This document shows positions 8,011-16,065 of a DNA stretch of 64,000 nucleotides, one piece after another. The notes below the pieces were generated by a model. It made no database searches and had not been told where the DNA came from. It was given only the letters and a program-made list of their open reading frames with translations. The number at the start of each line of letters is the position of its first letter. Positions within the stretch are counted from its first letter, which is position 1. The position numbers and the translations under genes were made by a program. Source of the stretch: Pseudomonas sp. HN11 (GTDB taxonomy: Bacteria; Pseudomonadota; Gammaproteobacteria; Pseudomonadales; Pseudomonadaceae); assembly GCF_021390155.1 (NCBI RefSeq), contig NZ_CP089985.1, positions 2,801,001 to 2,865,000 of the forward strand, given 5' to 3'.

Positions 8011-9573
8011 ATGGAATGGTTAGCGGATCCAACGGCCTGGCTCGGCCTGTTGACCTTGATTGTGCTGGAACTGGTGCTAGGCATCGACAACCTGGTGTTT
8101 ATCGCGATCCTGGCGGACAAGCTGCCGCCGGAGCAGCGTGACCGTGCGCGGTTGATCGGCCTGTCCCTGGCGTTGCTGATGCGCCTGGGCCTGCTGGCGA
8201 GTATTTCCTGGCTGGTGACCCTGACGCAGCCGCTGTTCGAGGTGTTCGACAAGAGCTTCTCCGGCCGCGACCTGATCATGCTGTTTGGTGGTGTGTTCCT
8301 GTTGTTCAAGGCCACCATGGAATTGCACGAGCGCCTTGAAGGCCATGTGGCCCAGCGCACCGGCAATGTTGCCTACGCAATGTTCTGGCCGATCGTGGCG
8401 CAGATCGTGGTACTGGATGCGGTGTTCTCCCTGGATGCGGTGATTACCGCCGTGGGCATGGTGGACGAACTGGCGGTGATGATGATCGCGGTGATCGTGT
8501 CCATTGGCCTGATGATCGTCGCAAGCAAACCGTTGACCCGCTTCGTCAATGCGCACCCGACGGTAATCATGCTGTGCCTGGGCTTCCTGATGATGATCGG
8601 GTTTGCCCTGACCGCCGAAGGCCTGGGTTTCCATATTCCCAAGGGCTACCTGTACGCGGCCATTGGTTTCTCGATCCTGATCGAGGTGTTCAACCAGATC
8701 GCTCGTTCACGTCGCAAGAAATCCGCGCAAGGCGTGCTGCCGGTGCGTGAGCGTACCGCCCATGCGGTGATGCGTTTGCTGGGTGGTCGCAGCCTGGCCG
8801 TGGAAGAGGTGGGTGAAGAAGTCGCCGATCTGCTGGGCGAGCCGGATGCAGCGCAAGGCCCGCTGTTTGACCGACGTGAGCGGGTGATGATCAGCGGTGT
8901 GTTGCAATTGGCCGAACGGCCGATCCGCACGCTGATGACGCCACGGGCCAAGGTCGACTACATCGATCTGGCGGACGATGCCGACAGTATTCGCCTGAAA
9001 CTGATGCATTCGTCCTACTCGCGGCTGCCGTTGATCCGCAACGGTGCCGTCGATGAACCGCTGAGCTTTGTGCACAAGAAGGAATTGCTCAAGGAATACC
9101 TGGCCGGCAACGAACCGAACCTGGAGCACCTTGCCCGCCGAGCGATCAACCTGCTGGAGAGCTTTTCGATCCTCAATGCCCTGGAGCAGATGCGTCAGGA
9201 ATCCACCCACATTGCGTTCGTGATCAACGAATTTGGTGACTTCATGGGCGTGTTGAGCATGACCGACATCCTTGAATCCATCGCCGGTGAGTTGCCGGAC
9301 GCCAGCGAAATCGACGGGCCGGATATCGTCGAGGAGGGCGCCGGTTTCCGCGCCAGTGGCGCCTTGAACCTCACGCGGATTCGCCAGCGCACCGGCTTCA
9401 AGGCTGTTGCGACCGAGGATTACCAGACGCTCGCCGGCCTGGTCATGAGCCTGCTCGACCGCCTCCCCGTGCTGGGCGATAGCCTGGAGCATGAGGGCTG
9501 GCGCCTGACGGTGGCGGCGGTGGAGGAGCGGCGGGTCACGCAGGTTTGCCTGGCGCCTTTGCCCCAGGCGTGA
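8011..9573 (+). CDS. TerC family membrane protein with CBS and transporter-associated domains
   Basis: This 520-residue inner-membrane protein has an N-terminal TerC domain with about seven membrane segments (residues 1-230) that include acidic motifs within helices ([26 protein letters not shown]). A CBS pair follows (about 290-410; [19 protein letters not shown] is typical of CorC-like CBS starts), then a CorC/HlyC C-terminal domain. Relatives are E. coli YoaE/YegH. TerC proteins are linked to metal (manganese/calcium) efflux; the CBS pair probably senses adenosine nucleotides. A purine-rich GAAGAGA lies before the ATG. The 3' end overlaps the convergent thioredoxin-fold gene by 38 bases. 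Confidence 0.9.
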   Translation: MEWLADPTAWLGLLTLIVLELVLGIDNLVFIAILADKLPPEQRDRARLIGLSLALLMRLGLLASISWLVTLTQPLFEVFDKSFSGRDLIMLFGGVFLLFKATMELHERLEGHVAQRTGNVAYAMFWPIVAQIVVLDAVFSLDAVITAVGMVDELAVMMIAVIVSIGLMIVASKPLTRFVNAHPTVIMLCLGFLMMIGFALTAEGLGFHIPKGYLYAAIGFSILIEVFNQIARSRRKKSAQGVLPVRERTAHAVMRLLGGRSLAVEEVGEEVADLLGEPDAAQGPLFDRRERVMISGVLQLAERPIRTLMTPRAKVDYIDLADDADSIRLKLMHSSYSRLPLIRNGAVDEPLSFVHKKELLKEYLAGNEPNLEHLARRAINLLESFSILNALEQMRQESTHIAFVINEFGDFMGVLSMTDILESIAGELPDASEIDGPDIVEEGAGFRASGALNLTRIRQRTGFKAVATEDYQTLAGLVMSLLDRLPVLGDSLEHEGWRLTVAAVEERRVTQVCLAPLPQA

Positions 9574-9898
9574 CGGTGGGTAGGTGGGCGTACTGCTCGA
9601 AGGCGCTTTCCAACGCTTGCTCGCCAAGACCGGGAAGGGCTTCGAGCAGTCTCTGGTGATGGTAGATCAGCAGCATCGGGATACGGTCGACACTTGGATG
9701 CGGTGGGGTGTCGACACACTCAAGAATCAAGATCTTGACGTGGTCCTTGTAGCGCTCGCTGATTCGCGTGAATCGCGGCATCGCGTCACTGCACGCCGCG
9801 CAGTCATGTGACATGAACACCACAAAGACGGGCTGGTTCGTCTCCAGTTCGCGCTCAAACGCAGCCTTGTCTGCAATCACCGCATTCACGTAGTTCAT
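9536..9898 (-). CDS. Thioredoxin-family protein with CAAC active site
   Basis: This 120-residue cytoplasmic protein has a thioredoxin fold with the redox motif [13 protein letters not shown], so the active-site dipeptide is Ala-Ala rather than Gly-Pro. A cis-proline region is seen at [11 protein letters not shown]. The start at 9898 is chosen because GGAGGG lies 8 bases upstream; the two more upstream methionines lie too close to or before this RBS. It is a short relative of thioredoxin with unknown partners. The end overlaps the convergent TerC-like gene, so each gene's terminator must lie inside the other. Confidence 0.8.
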   Translation of the reverse strand: MNYVNAVIADKAAFERELETNQPVFVVFMSHDCAACSDAMPRFTRISERYKDHVKILILECVDTPPHPSVDRIPMLLIYHHQRLLEALPGLGEQALESAFEQYAHLPTVTPGAKAPGKPA

Positions 9899-9962
9899 CG
9901 ACATTTCCCTCCAGGCATGGCTCACGCTAAGGCGGGAAATTGTCCGGGTCTACTGTCAATGT

Positions 9963-10211
9963 TCACAGGTCGCCCTTGCGCTCCACGCGTTCTCGCGCCT
10001 TGCGCGCCTGGCTCGCGCATTTCTTGTATTCAAGGTTGTCCCTTGAGGCCTTCGCCTGGCGGTAGCCGTGGTGATTCTGGCTGGTGTAATTGGTGCTCAA
10101 GGCGTCGTTGAGCTTGCGCAGTTCTTCCTTGCATTCACGGCGGTCGTTACTGGCCGAAGCGCTGCCGGCCACCAGAAAAGAAAGCAAAACCAGGGTGAGG
10201 CGGAACTTCAT
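9963..10211 (-). CDS. Small secreted hypothetical protein
   Basis: This 82-residue protein has a classical signal peptide (MKFRLTLVLLSFLVAGSASA, cleavage about residue 20). The mature part is about 60 residues, basic, mainly helical, with two cysteines (RRECKEEL and KKCASQARKA) that could form one disulfide in the periplasm. AAGGA lies 10 bases before the ATG. I recognise no named family. It is separate from its neighbours on both sides. Confidence 0.7.
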   Translation of the reverse strand: MKFRLTLVLLSFLVAGSASASNDRRECKEELRKLNDALSTNYTSQNHHGYRQAKASRDNLEYKKCASQARKARERVERKGDL

Positions 10212-10463
10212 CAGGGTGGAGTCCTTGTCGGAATGAATGTGCCAAGGCTAGCCCAGCGTAGGAATTTTTCCACGCCCCAGGCGCACTGCAAAGGTGCGCG
10301 GTAACGCCGTTGCGGCGCACGCAAGTGAGGCCTGTCACCGCTGTATGGGGCCTTGGGTAGCAAAGTGCTTTCCAGTGCTGGCTTAACGCCGTGCTCAGCA
10401 TCATCTTTTATCTGACTGATTTAAAACAGATTTATTCATGTGGTATTTTTCTGTTACTGCGTG

Positions 10464-10479
10464 TGGCACACTTTCTGCT
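10464..10479 (+). promoter_or_regulatory. Sigma-54 (-24/-12) promoter of the ABC transporter/catabolic operon
   Basis: TGGCACACTTTCTGCT matches the consensus TGGCACG-N4-TTGCW at nearly every informative position. The obligatory GG and GC are separated by exactly 10 bases (GG 10465-10466, GC 10477-10478). Transcription would start near 10490, leaving a leader of about 55 bases before the ATG at 10545. The required enhancer-binding activator is not identified. Confidence 0.75.
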
Positions 10480-10504
10480 GTCTATTCCGTTGTTACATAC
10501 TAAG

Positions 10505-10520
10505 TTCCGGTATAGCGGAA
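10505..10520. promoter_or_regulatory. Inverted repeat TTCCG-N6-CGGAA, candidate IclR operator
   Basis: A perfect 5-bp inverted repeat with a 6-base spacer sits just downstream of the predicted start of transcription and upstream of the RBS. That is a typical place for a repressor site. The IclR-family regulator encoded in the same operon is the obvious candidate. The assignment is inference from position and symmetry only. Confidence 0.4.
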
Positions 10521-10544
10521 TACACAACTTCTGGAGTGCTTGTC

Positions 10545-11393
10545 ATGCATCACCGACCTTCCGTGTTCAAAGCGTGTGTTTTTCTCTTCGCCGCATCGGC
10601 CTCCCTCGCAAGCGTTGTGCAGGCGGCGGACAGCAAGCTCGATGATGTGCTCAAGCGTGGGCACTTGATCGTGGGTACAGGCAGTACCAATGCGCCGTGG
10701 CACTTCCAGGGAGCGGATGGCAAGTTGCAGGGGTTTGATATCGACATCGGCCGCATCGTGGCCAAAGGGTTGTTCAACGACCCGAGCAAGGTCGAATTTG
10801 TGGTGCAGTCGTCTGACGCGCGGATTCCCAACCTGCTGACCGACAAGGTCGACATGAGTTGCCAGTTCATCACCGTCACCGCCAGCCGTGCCCAGCAGGT
10901 CGCCTTCACCCTGCCGTACTACCGCGAAGGCGTGGGCCTGCTGCTGCCGAACAACAGCAAGTACAAAGAAATTGAAGACCTGCAAGCGGCGGGCGACGGC
11001 GTGACCGTGGCCGTGCTGCAAAACGTGTATGCCGAAGAGCTGGTGCACCAGGCACTGCCAAAAGCCAAGGTCGACCAGTACGACAGCGTCGACCTGATGT
11101 ACCAGGCCGTGAACTCCGGTCGCGCCGATGCCGCCGCCACCGACCAGTCCTCGGTCAAGTACCTGATGGTGCAGAACCCAGGCCGCTACCGCAGCCCGAC
11201 TTACGCCTGGAGCCCGCAAACCTACGCGTGCGCCGTCAAGCGTGGCGATCAGGACTGGCTGAACTTCGTCAACACCGCGCTGCATGAAGCCATGACCGGC
11301 GTGGAGTTCCCGACCTACAAGGCCTCGTTCAAGCAATGGTTCGGTGTGGATCTGCCGGAACCTGCGATCGGCTTCCCGGTTGAGTTCAAGTAA
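10545..11393 (+). CDS. Periplasmic amino-acid-type ABC substrate-binding protein
   Basis: This 282-residue family 3 solute-binding protein has a signal peptide ending near SVVQAADS. The domain signatures include LIVGTGSTNAPWHFQGADGKLQGFDIDIGR, split here as the ligand-pocket start, and VDMSCQFITVTASRAQQVAF. The ATG at 10545 has GGAG 9 bases upstream; the longer frame is rejected because it precedes the signal peptide. It is the first gene of an operon with two permeases, an ATPase and catabolic enzymes. From those enzymes I infer that the ligand is an amino-sugar acid such as D-glucosaminate rather than a common amino acid. Confidence 0.85.
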   Translation: MHHRPSVFKACVFLFAASASLASVVQAADSKLDDVLKRGHLIVGTGSTNAPWHFQGADGKLQGFDIDIGRIVAKGLFNDPSKVEFVVQSSDARIPNLLTDKVDMSCQFITVTASRAQQVAFTLPYYREGVGLLLPNNSKYKEIEDLQAAGDGVTVAVLQNVYAEELVHQALPKAKVDQYDSVDLMYQAVNSGRADAAATDQSSVKYLMVQNPGRYRSPTYAWSPQTYACAVKRGDQDWLNFVNTALHEAMTGVEFPTYKASFKQWFGVDLPEPAIGFPVEFK

Positions 11394-11403
11394 ATCGAAA
11401 ACC

Positions 11404-11427
11404 TGGGGCGTCGCTGACGGCGCCCCA
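11404..11427 (+). promoter_or_regulatory. Intercistronic hairpin after the binding-protein gene
   Basis: TGGGGCG and CGCCCCA pair around a 10-base loop, 10 bases after the binding-protein stop. No U-run follows. It probably acts as a 3' stabiliser or partial attenuator, giving more binding protein than permease. Confidence 0.6.
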
Positions 11428-11444
11428 ATCAGGTACTGCTGACC

Positions 11445-12107
11445 ATGAACTATCAGTTGAACTTTGCCGCCGTCTGGCGCGACTTCCCCAGCTTGCTGGC
11501 GGGGCTCGGCCTGGGTCTTGAGCTGGCGTTGCTGTCGATCGCCATCGGCTGCGTGATCGGCCTGATGATGGCGTTTGCCATGCTGTCCAAACACCGCGCG
11601 TTGCGAGTCTTCGCCTCGGTGTATGTGACGGTGGTGCGCAATACGCCGATTCTGGTGCTGATCCTGTTGATCTACTTTGCGTTGCCCAGCCTCGGGATAC
11701 GTCTGGACAAGATCCCGTCGTTCATCATCACCCTGTCGTTGTACGCCGGAGCTTATCTGACCGAAGTATTCCGCGCCGGGTTGCTGAATATTCCCAAGGG
11801 CTTGCGTGAAGCCGGGCTGGCCATTGGTCTGGGCGAGTGGCGTATCCGCGCCTACATCACCGTGCCGGTGATGCTGCGCAACGTGTTGCCCGCGCTGTCG
11901 AACAACTTTATTTCGCTGTTCAAGGACACCTCGCTCGCCGCCGCCATCGCGGTGCCGGAACTGACCTATTACGCCCGCAAGATCAACGTCGAAAGCTACC
12001 GGGTGATTGAAACCTGGATGGTCACGACCGCGCTCTACGTGGCCGCCTGTTACCTCATTGCCATGCTGCTCCGTTACCTGGAACAGCGTCTGGCGATCCG
12101 TCGTTAA
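11445..12107 (+). CDS. Amino-acid-type ABC transporter permease (first)
   Basis: This 220-residue HisM/HisQ-type inner-membrane permease has about five membrane helices. It carries the EAA-loop region LNIPKGLREAGLAIGLGEWRIRAYITVPVML, which contacts the ATPase. The N-terminal part begins MNYQLNFAAVW and runs into the first membrane span. The RBS is weak, which fits the hairpin upstream and reduced expression relative to the binding protein. It pairs with the next gene to form a heterodimeric channel. Confidence 0.9.
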   Translation: MNYQLNFAAVWRDFPSLLAGLGLGLELALLSIAIGCVIGLMMAFAMLSKHRALRVFASVYVTVVRNTPILVLILLIYFALPSLGIRLDKIPSFIITLSLYAGAYLTEVFRAGLLNIPKGLREAGLAIGLGEWRIRAYITVPVMLRNVLPALSNNFISLFKDTSLAAAIAVPELTYYARKINVESYRVIETWMVTTALYVAACYLIAMLLRYLEQRLAIRR

Positions 12108-12118
12108 GCGAGGTTTCC

Positions 12119-12781
12119 ATGTACGAATCCCCCAGCTGGCTGCATGAGTTGTGGATCGCCCGGGATACCCTCTGGGCGGGCTTTCAAGCCAGCGTTTATG
12201 TGTCTGCATTGGCGATTATCTTTGGCACCCTGATCGGCATTGTCGCCGGGTTGATCCTGACCTACGGCAAGTTCTGGATGCGTGCGCCATTCCGCCTGTA
12301 TGTCGACCTGATCCGTGGCACGCCGGTGTTTGTGCTGGTGCTCGCGTGTTTCTACATGCTGCCGGCGCTCGGTTGGCAGATCACCGCGTTCCAGGCCGGT
12401 GCGGTCGGATTGACGCTGTTCTGCGGCTCTCACGTGTCGGAGATCGTGCGCGGTGCGCTGCAAGCCATTCCCCGTGGGCAACTGGAAGCGGGCAAGGCGA
12501 TCGGTCTGACCTTCTACCAGTCCTTGGGCTACGTGCTGTTGCCTCAGGCGCTGCGCCAGATTTTGCCGACCTGGGTCAATTCTTCCACGGAAATCGTCAA
12601 GGCTTCGACCTTGCTCTCGGTGATCGGCGTGGCCGAGTTGCTGCTCAGCACCCAGCAAGTGATCGCACGCACCTTCATGACCCTGGAGTTCTACCTGTTC
12701 GCAGGCTTTATGTTCTTTGTCATCAACTACGCCATCGAGTTATTCGGGCGCTACATTGAAAAGCGGGTGGCTTTGCCATGA
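12119..12781 (+). CDS. Amino-acid-type ABC transporter permease (second)
   Basis: This 220-residue permease is of the same HisM/HisQ class, with its own EAA loop ([29 protein letters not shown]). The stop overlaps the start of the ATPase gene by four bases (ATGA, 12778-12781), so the two are translationally coupled. With the preceding permease it forms the membrane part of the importer. Confidence 0.9.
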   Translation: MYESPSWLHELWIARDTLWAGFQASVYVSALAIIFGTLIGIVAGLILTYGKFWMRAPFRLYVDLIRGTPVFVLVLACFYMLPALGWQITAFQAGAVGLTLFCGSHVSEIVRGALQAIPRGQLEAGKAIGLTFYQSLGYVLLPQALRQILPTWVNSSTEIVKASTLLSVIGVAELLLSTQQVIARTFMTLEFYLFAGFMFFVINYAIELFGRYIEKRVALP

Positions 12782-13560
12782 ACCAACCTCAAACAGACCA
12801 ACCACTGCTGAACATCTGCGGCCTGCGTAAACAATATGGCGAGGTCGAAGTGCTCAAGGGTGTCGACCTGTCCATGCAGCGCGGCAACGTGGTGACCTTG
12901 ATCGGCTCCAGCGGCTCGGGCAAGACCACGCTGCTGCGTTGCGTGAACCTGCTGGAAGAGTTCCAGGGCGGCCAGATCACACTGGATGGCGAATCCATCG
13001 GCTACAGCGAAATCGCCGGCAAGCGCGTGCGTCACCCTGAGCGGGTGATTGCCCAGCACCGTGCGATGACCGGCATGGCGTTTCAGCAATTCAACCTGTT
13101 TCCGCACCTGACGGCTTTGCAGAACGTCACCCTGGGCCTATTGAAAGTTAAGAAAATGCCTAAGGACGAGGCGGTGGTTTTGGCAGAAAAATGGCTGGAC
13201 CGCGTAGGACTTTTAGAGCGTCGTAACCACTTCCCGGGTCAGTTGTCCGGCGGTCAGCAACAGCGTGTGGCGATTGCCCGCGCCATTGCCATGAACCCCA
13301 GCCTGATGCTGTTCGACGAAGTCACCTCGGCCCTCGACCCGGAGCTGGTGGGTGAAGTGCTCAGTGTGATCAAAGGCCTGGCAGAGGAGGGCATGACCAT
13401 GTTGCTGGTCACCCATGAAATGCGCTTTGCCTACGAAGTCTCGGACAAGATTGTTTTCATGAACCAGGGCCGCATTGAAGAGCAGGGCACCTCGAAGGAT
13501 ATCTTCGAACGCCCACAATCGCCGCGCCTGGCGGAATTTCTCAAGAACATTCGTTTTTAA
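12778..13560 (+). CDS. Amino-acid-type ABC transporter ATP-binding protein
   Basis: This 260-residue ATPase of the GlnQ/HisP class has Walker A at [13 protein letters not shown] (about residue 42), signature [14 protein letters not shown], Walker [15 protein letters not shown], and the switch histidine in [10 protein letters not shown]. It has a short extra segment between Walker A and the Q-loop ([19 protein letters not shown]). It drives uptake through the two permeases just upstream and is coupled to the second by an ATGA overlap. Confidence 0.93.
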   Translation: MNQPQTDQPLLNICGLRKQYGEVEVLKGVDLSMQRGNVVTLIGSSGSGKTTLLRCVNLLEEFQGGQITLDGESIGYSEIAGKRVRHPERVIAQHRAMTGMAFQQFNLFPHLTALQNVTLGLLKVKKMPKDEAVVLAEKWLDRVGLLERRNHFPGQLSGGQQQRVAIARAIAMNPSLMLFDEVTSALDPELVGEVLSVIKGLAEEGMTMLLVTHEMRFAYEVSDKIVFMNQGRIEEQGTSKDIFERPQSPRLAEFLKNIRF

Positions 13561-13576
13561 TCAGGAGCCTATTTTT

Positions 13577-13966
13577 ATGAGCATTACTCGGTACGGTGCC
13601 GGCAGCACAGCCGGCGGTGGCCAACCCCGTCCTTTCGCCCGTGCGGTGGAAGCGGATGGTTGGTTGTACGTTTCAGGCCAGGTGCCTGCGGTGGACGGCG
13701 AAATTATCACCGGTGGGATCATCGAACAGACCCGCCAGACCATGCGCAACGTGGTGGCGATTCTCGAAGAGGCCGGCTACGAACTCAAAGACGTGGTGCG
13801 CGTCGGTGTGTGGTTGGAAGACCCGAGGGATTTCTGGAGTTTCAACAAGGTGTTCGGCGAATACTTCACCCCGGAACACGCCCCGGCGCGTGCCTGTGTG
13901 CAGGCCAACATGATGGTTGATTGCAAGGTGGAGATCGATTGCGTGGCGTACAAGAAAAAAGGCTAA
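13577..13966 (+). CDS. RidA family enamine/imine deaminase
   Basis: This 129-residue protein is of the RidA/YjgF fold (WLYVSGQVPAVDG, TRQTMRNVVAILEEAGYELKDVVRVGVWLED, PARACVQANMMVDCKVEIDCVAY). The arginine in PARACVQ corresponds to the ligand-binding Arg of active RidA proteins. RidA hydrolyses reactive enamines/imines released by PLP-dependent dehydratases, so its place in an operon with a DSD1-family ammonia-lyase is functionally coherent. The start at 13577 is supported by AGGAG upstream; the longer frame runs back into the ATPase gene and is rejected. Confidence 0.9.
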   Translation: MSITRYGAGSTAGGGQPRPFARAVEADGWLYVSGQVPAVDGEIITGGIIEQTRQTMRNVVAILEEAGYELKDVVRVGVWLEDPRDFWSFNKVFGEYFTPEHAPARACVQANMMVDCKVEIDCVAYKKKG

Positions 13967-13998
13967 ATGCCCGGATCTGAAGCCCAAAGCTGATCAAA

Positions 13999-14026
13999 TG
14001 TGGGAGCGAGCAAGCCCGCTCCCACA
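13999..14026. repeat. REP-type palindrome between ridA-like and iclR-like genes
   Basis: TGTGGGAGCG and CGCTCCCACA pair perfectly around an 8-base loop. The core is the same as the elements at 2925 and 24279. Inside the operon it may form a hairpin that separates the upper transport/RidA part from the regulator and enzymes. Confidence 0.8.
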
Positions 14027-14072
14027 GGGGATTTGTGTTGATAGCAACAATCTGACCGGACCCAACATCGCC

Positions 14073-14837
14073 ATGACCGAAGACACCATCAAGCGCCGCG
14101 CCAAAGGCCTGGACCGCGCGTTCGATATCCTCGATTTTCTCAAGGAAATCGGCCAGCCCCTGCGCCCGAATGATATTGCCAGCGGCATCGGTAGCCCCAA
14201 GTCCACCGTTTACGAATTGGTTGCGTCCCTGCTTGAGCGACGCATCCTGGAAACGGTGGGCAAGGACGGTCACGTCTACCTCGGCCGTCAGCTGTATTTT
14301 CTCGGCCAGGCGCATCTGCGCCATTTCGACCTGACCCGCGAGGCCGACCACGCCCTGCAGGAGATCGTCAGCCAGACCCACGAAACCGCGCAGATGTGCC
14401 TGCTCAATGGGCGCAAATACACGGTGGCGTTGATGCGTGAAGGCGAGCGGCACTTCCGGATTTCTTCGGACATCGGCGAAAACGCGCCGATCCCTTGGAC
14501 GGCGTCCGGGCGTCTATTGCTGGGGCACTTGAGCGACCAGCAGATCATCGACCTGATCGATCACGATGACTTCATCCTGCCGGACGGCCAGCGCTTGCCG
14601 CTGGAGACCTTCCTGGCGCAGATCCGTCAGGCCACCCTCGATGGCTTCTTTTCCTTCGATAGCGTGGCCGACACCTTTACCCATTGCTTTGCCGCCCCGG
14701 TGCGGGACGCGCAAGGCATCAGCATCGCGACCCTGTGTATCGTCGCACCCCGGGCCGATGCGATCAAAAACTACAACGACTATCGCCGGGTGTTGATCGA
14801 CAGCGCCAACAACCTGGCCCGGCGTATCAACGAATAG
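14073..14837 (+). CDS. IclR-family transcriptional regulator
   Basis: This 254-residue protein has an N-terminal winged helix (ALDRAFDI-like start, RPNDIASGIGSPKSTVYELVASLLERRI, residues about 10-65) and a C-terminal IclR effector domain (ETAQMCLLNGRKYTVALM to FAAPVRDAQGISIATLCIVAP). IclR proteins bind small carboxylates or sugar acids; KdgR, which senses 2-keto-3-deoxygluconate, belongs to this family. That fits the kinase encoded two genes later. The start at 14073 gives the normal N-terminus; no strong RBS is visible. It is expected to control this operon, possibly at the inverted repeat at 10505. Confidence 0.9.
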   Translation: MTEDTIKRRAKGLDRAFDILDFLKEIGQPLRPNDIASGIGSPKSTVYELVASLLERRILETVGKDGHVYLGRQLYFLGQAHLRHFDLTREADHALQEIVSQTHETAQMCLLNGRKYTVALMREGERHFRISSDIGENAPIPWTASGRLLLGHLSDQQIIDLIDHDDFILPDGQRLPLETFLAQIRQATLDGFFSFDSVADTFTHCFAAPVRDAQGISIATLCIVAPRADAIKNYNDYRRVLIDSANNLARRINE

Positions 14838-14846
14838 GAGTTTTCC

Positions 14847-16055
14847 ATGTCTGCCATCAATGCCGTTGAAAAGGGCGCCGCCGACGTCGGGGCCCACTTG
14901 GTCCGTGACGTCAGCCTGCCCGCCCTGGTACTGCACCGTGACGCCCTGGAACACAACATCCGTTGGATGCAGGACTTTGTCAGCAAGAGCGGCGCAGAGC
15001 TGGCGCCCCATGGCAAGACCAGCATGATGCCGGCGTTGTTCCAGCGCCAGATCGAAGAGGGTGCCTGGGGCATCACCCTGGCCAATGCCGTGCAGACCCG
15101 CGCCGCGTATGCCGGTGGCGTGCGTCGCGTGCTGATGGCCAACCAACTGGTGGGCGCGCCGAACATGGCGTTGATTGCTGATCTGTTGGTCGACGAGGAC
15201 TTCGACTTCCACTGCATGGTCGATCACCCGGATAACGTCGCCGACCTGGGGCTGTTTTTCGCCGCCCGTGGCCTGCGCCTGAACGTGATGATCGAGTATG
15301 GCGTGGTCGGCGGTCGTTGCGGCTGCCGCAGCGAGCAGGAAGTGCGCGACCTGGCCAAGGCGATCAAGGCCCAGCCGGCCCTGGCCCTCACGGGTATCGA
15401 AGGCTATGAAGGTGTGATCCATGGCGAGCACGCCATCAGCGGCATCCGCGACTTCGCCGCCAGCCTGGTGCGCCTGGCGGTAGACCTGCAGAACAACGGA
15501 GCTTTCGACCTGCCCAAGCCCATCGTCACCGCGTCGGGGTCTGCCTGGTACGACCTGATCGCCGAGTCGTTCGAAGAACAGAACGCCGCCGGCCGCTTCC
15601 TTAGCGTGCTGCGCCCCGGCAGTTATGTGGCCCATGACCACGGCATCTACAAAGAGGCGCAATGCTGCGTGCTCGACCGTCGCAGTGACCTCAGCGAAGG
15701 CCTGCGCCCGGCCCTGGAAGTCTGGGCCCATGTGCAATCGTTGCCTGAGCCGGGTTTTGCGGTGATCGCCCTGGGCAAGCGCGACGTGGCCTACGACGCC
15801 GGTCTGCCGGTGCCGCTAAAGCGCTACAAGGCCGGTATTTTGCCGGTGCAAGGTGATGATTTAGGTGCGTGCAAAGTCACGGCAGTGATGGACCAGCATG
15901 CATTCATGACCGTGGCGTCGGGGGTGGAACTGCGGGTTGGCGACATCATTTCGTTCGGCACCTCCCACCCTTGTCTGACTTTCGACAAGTGGCAGGTCGG
16001 TTGCCTGGTGGATGAGCAGTTGCAGGTAATCGAATCCCTGGAAACCCGTTTCTGA
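14847..16055 (+). CDS. DSD1-family PLP-dependent ammonia-lyase (D-serine dehydratase-like; candidate D-glucosaminate dehydratase)
   Basis: This 402-residue fold-type III PLP enzyme (alanine racemase N-terminal barrel) has the lysine region ELAPHGKTSMMPAL that carries the Schiff base. The C-terminal D-serine dehydratase-like domain ends in FGTSHPCLTFDKW, whose His and Cys, one residue apart, match the zinc ligands of eukaryotic-type D-serine dehydratases. The enzyme should remove ammonia from a D-hydroxy-amino acid to give a 2-keto acid. With a keto-deoxygluconate-type kinase immediately downstream, D-glucosaminate to 2-keto-3-deoxygluconate is the best guess. D-serine or D-threonine remain alternatives. 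AGGAG lies before the ATG. Confidence 0.85.
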   Translation: MSAINAVEKGAADVGAHLVRDVSLPALVLHRDALEHNIRWMQDFVSKSGAELAPHGKTSMMPALFQRQIEEGAWGITLANAVQTRAAYAGGVRRVLMANQLVGAPNMALIADLLVDEDFDFHCMVDHPDNVADLGLFFAARGLRLNVMIEYGVVGGRCGCRSEQEVRDLAKAIKAQPALALTGIEGYEGVIHGEHAISGIRDFAASLVRLAVDLQNNGAFDLPKPIVTASGSAWYDLIAESFEEQNAAGRFLSVLRPGSYVAHDHGIYKEAQCCVLDRRSDLSEGLRPALEVWAHVQSLPEPGFAVIALGKRDVAYDAGLPVPLKRYKAGILPVQGDDLGACKVTAVMDQHAFMTVASGVELRVGDIISFGTSHPCLTFDKWQVGCLVDEQLQVIESLETRF

Positions 16056-16065
16056 GTATAAAGCC

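Larger units (their letters stand above)
10212..10544. promoter_or_regulatory. Upstream region of the amino-sugar-acid ABC operon
   Basis: This 333-base gene-free region holds the sigma-54 promoter at 10464 and an inverted repeat at 10505 (separate entries). It also has a hairpin-like GCGCAC-TGCAAAG-GTGCGC near 10280-10300, and ATCTG-N12-CAGAT at 10410-10431. The last lies about 55 bases upstream of the -24 box, so it is a possible part of an activator site. Confidence 0.4.

Noticed and set aside
10500..12209. Minus-strand open frame of 569 codons opposite the ABC genes
   Set aside because: It spans two genes and an intergenic hairpin on the other strand and resembles no family.
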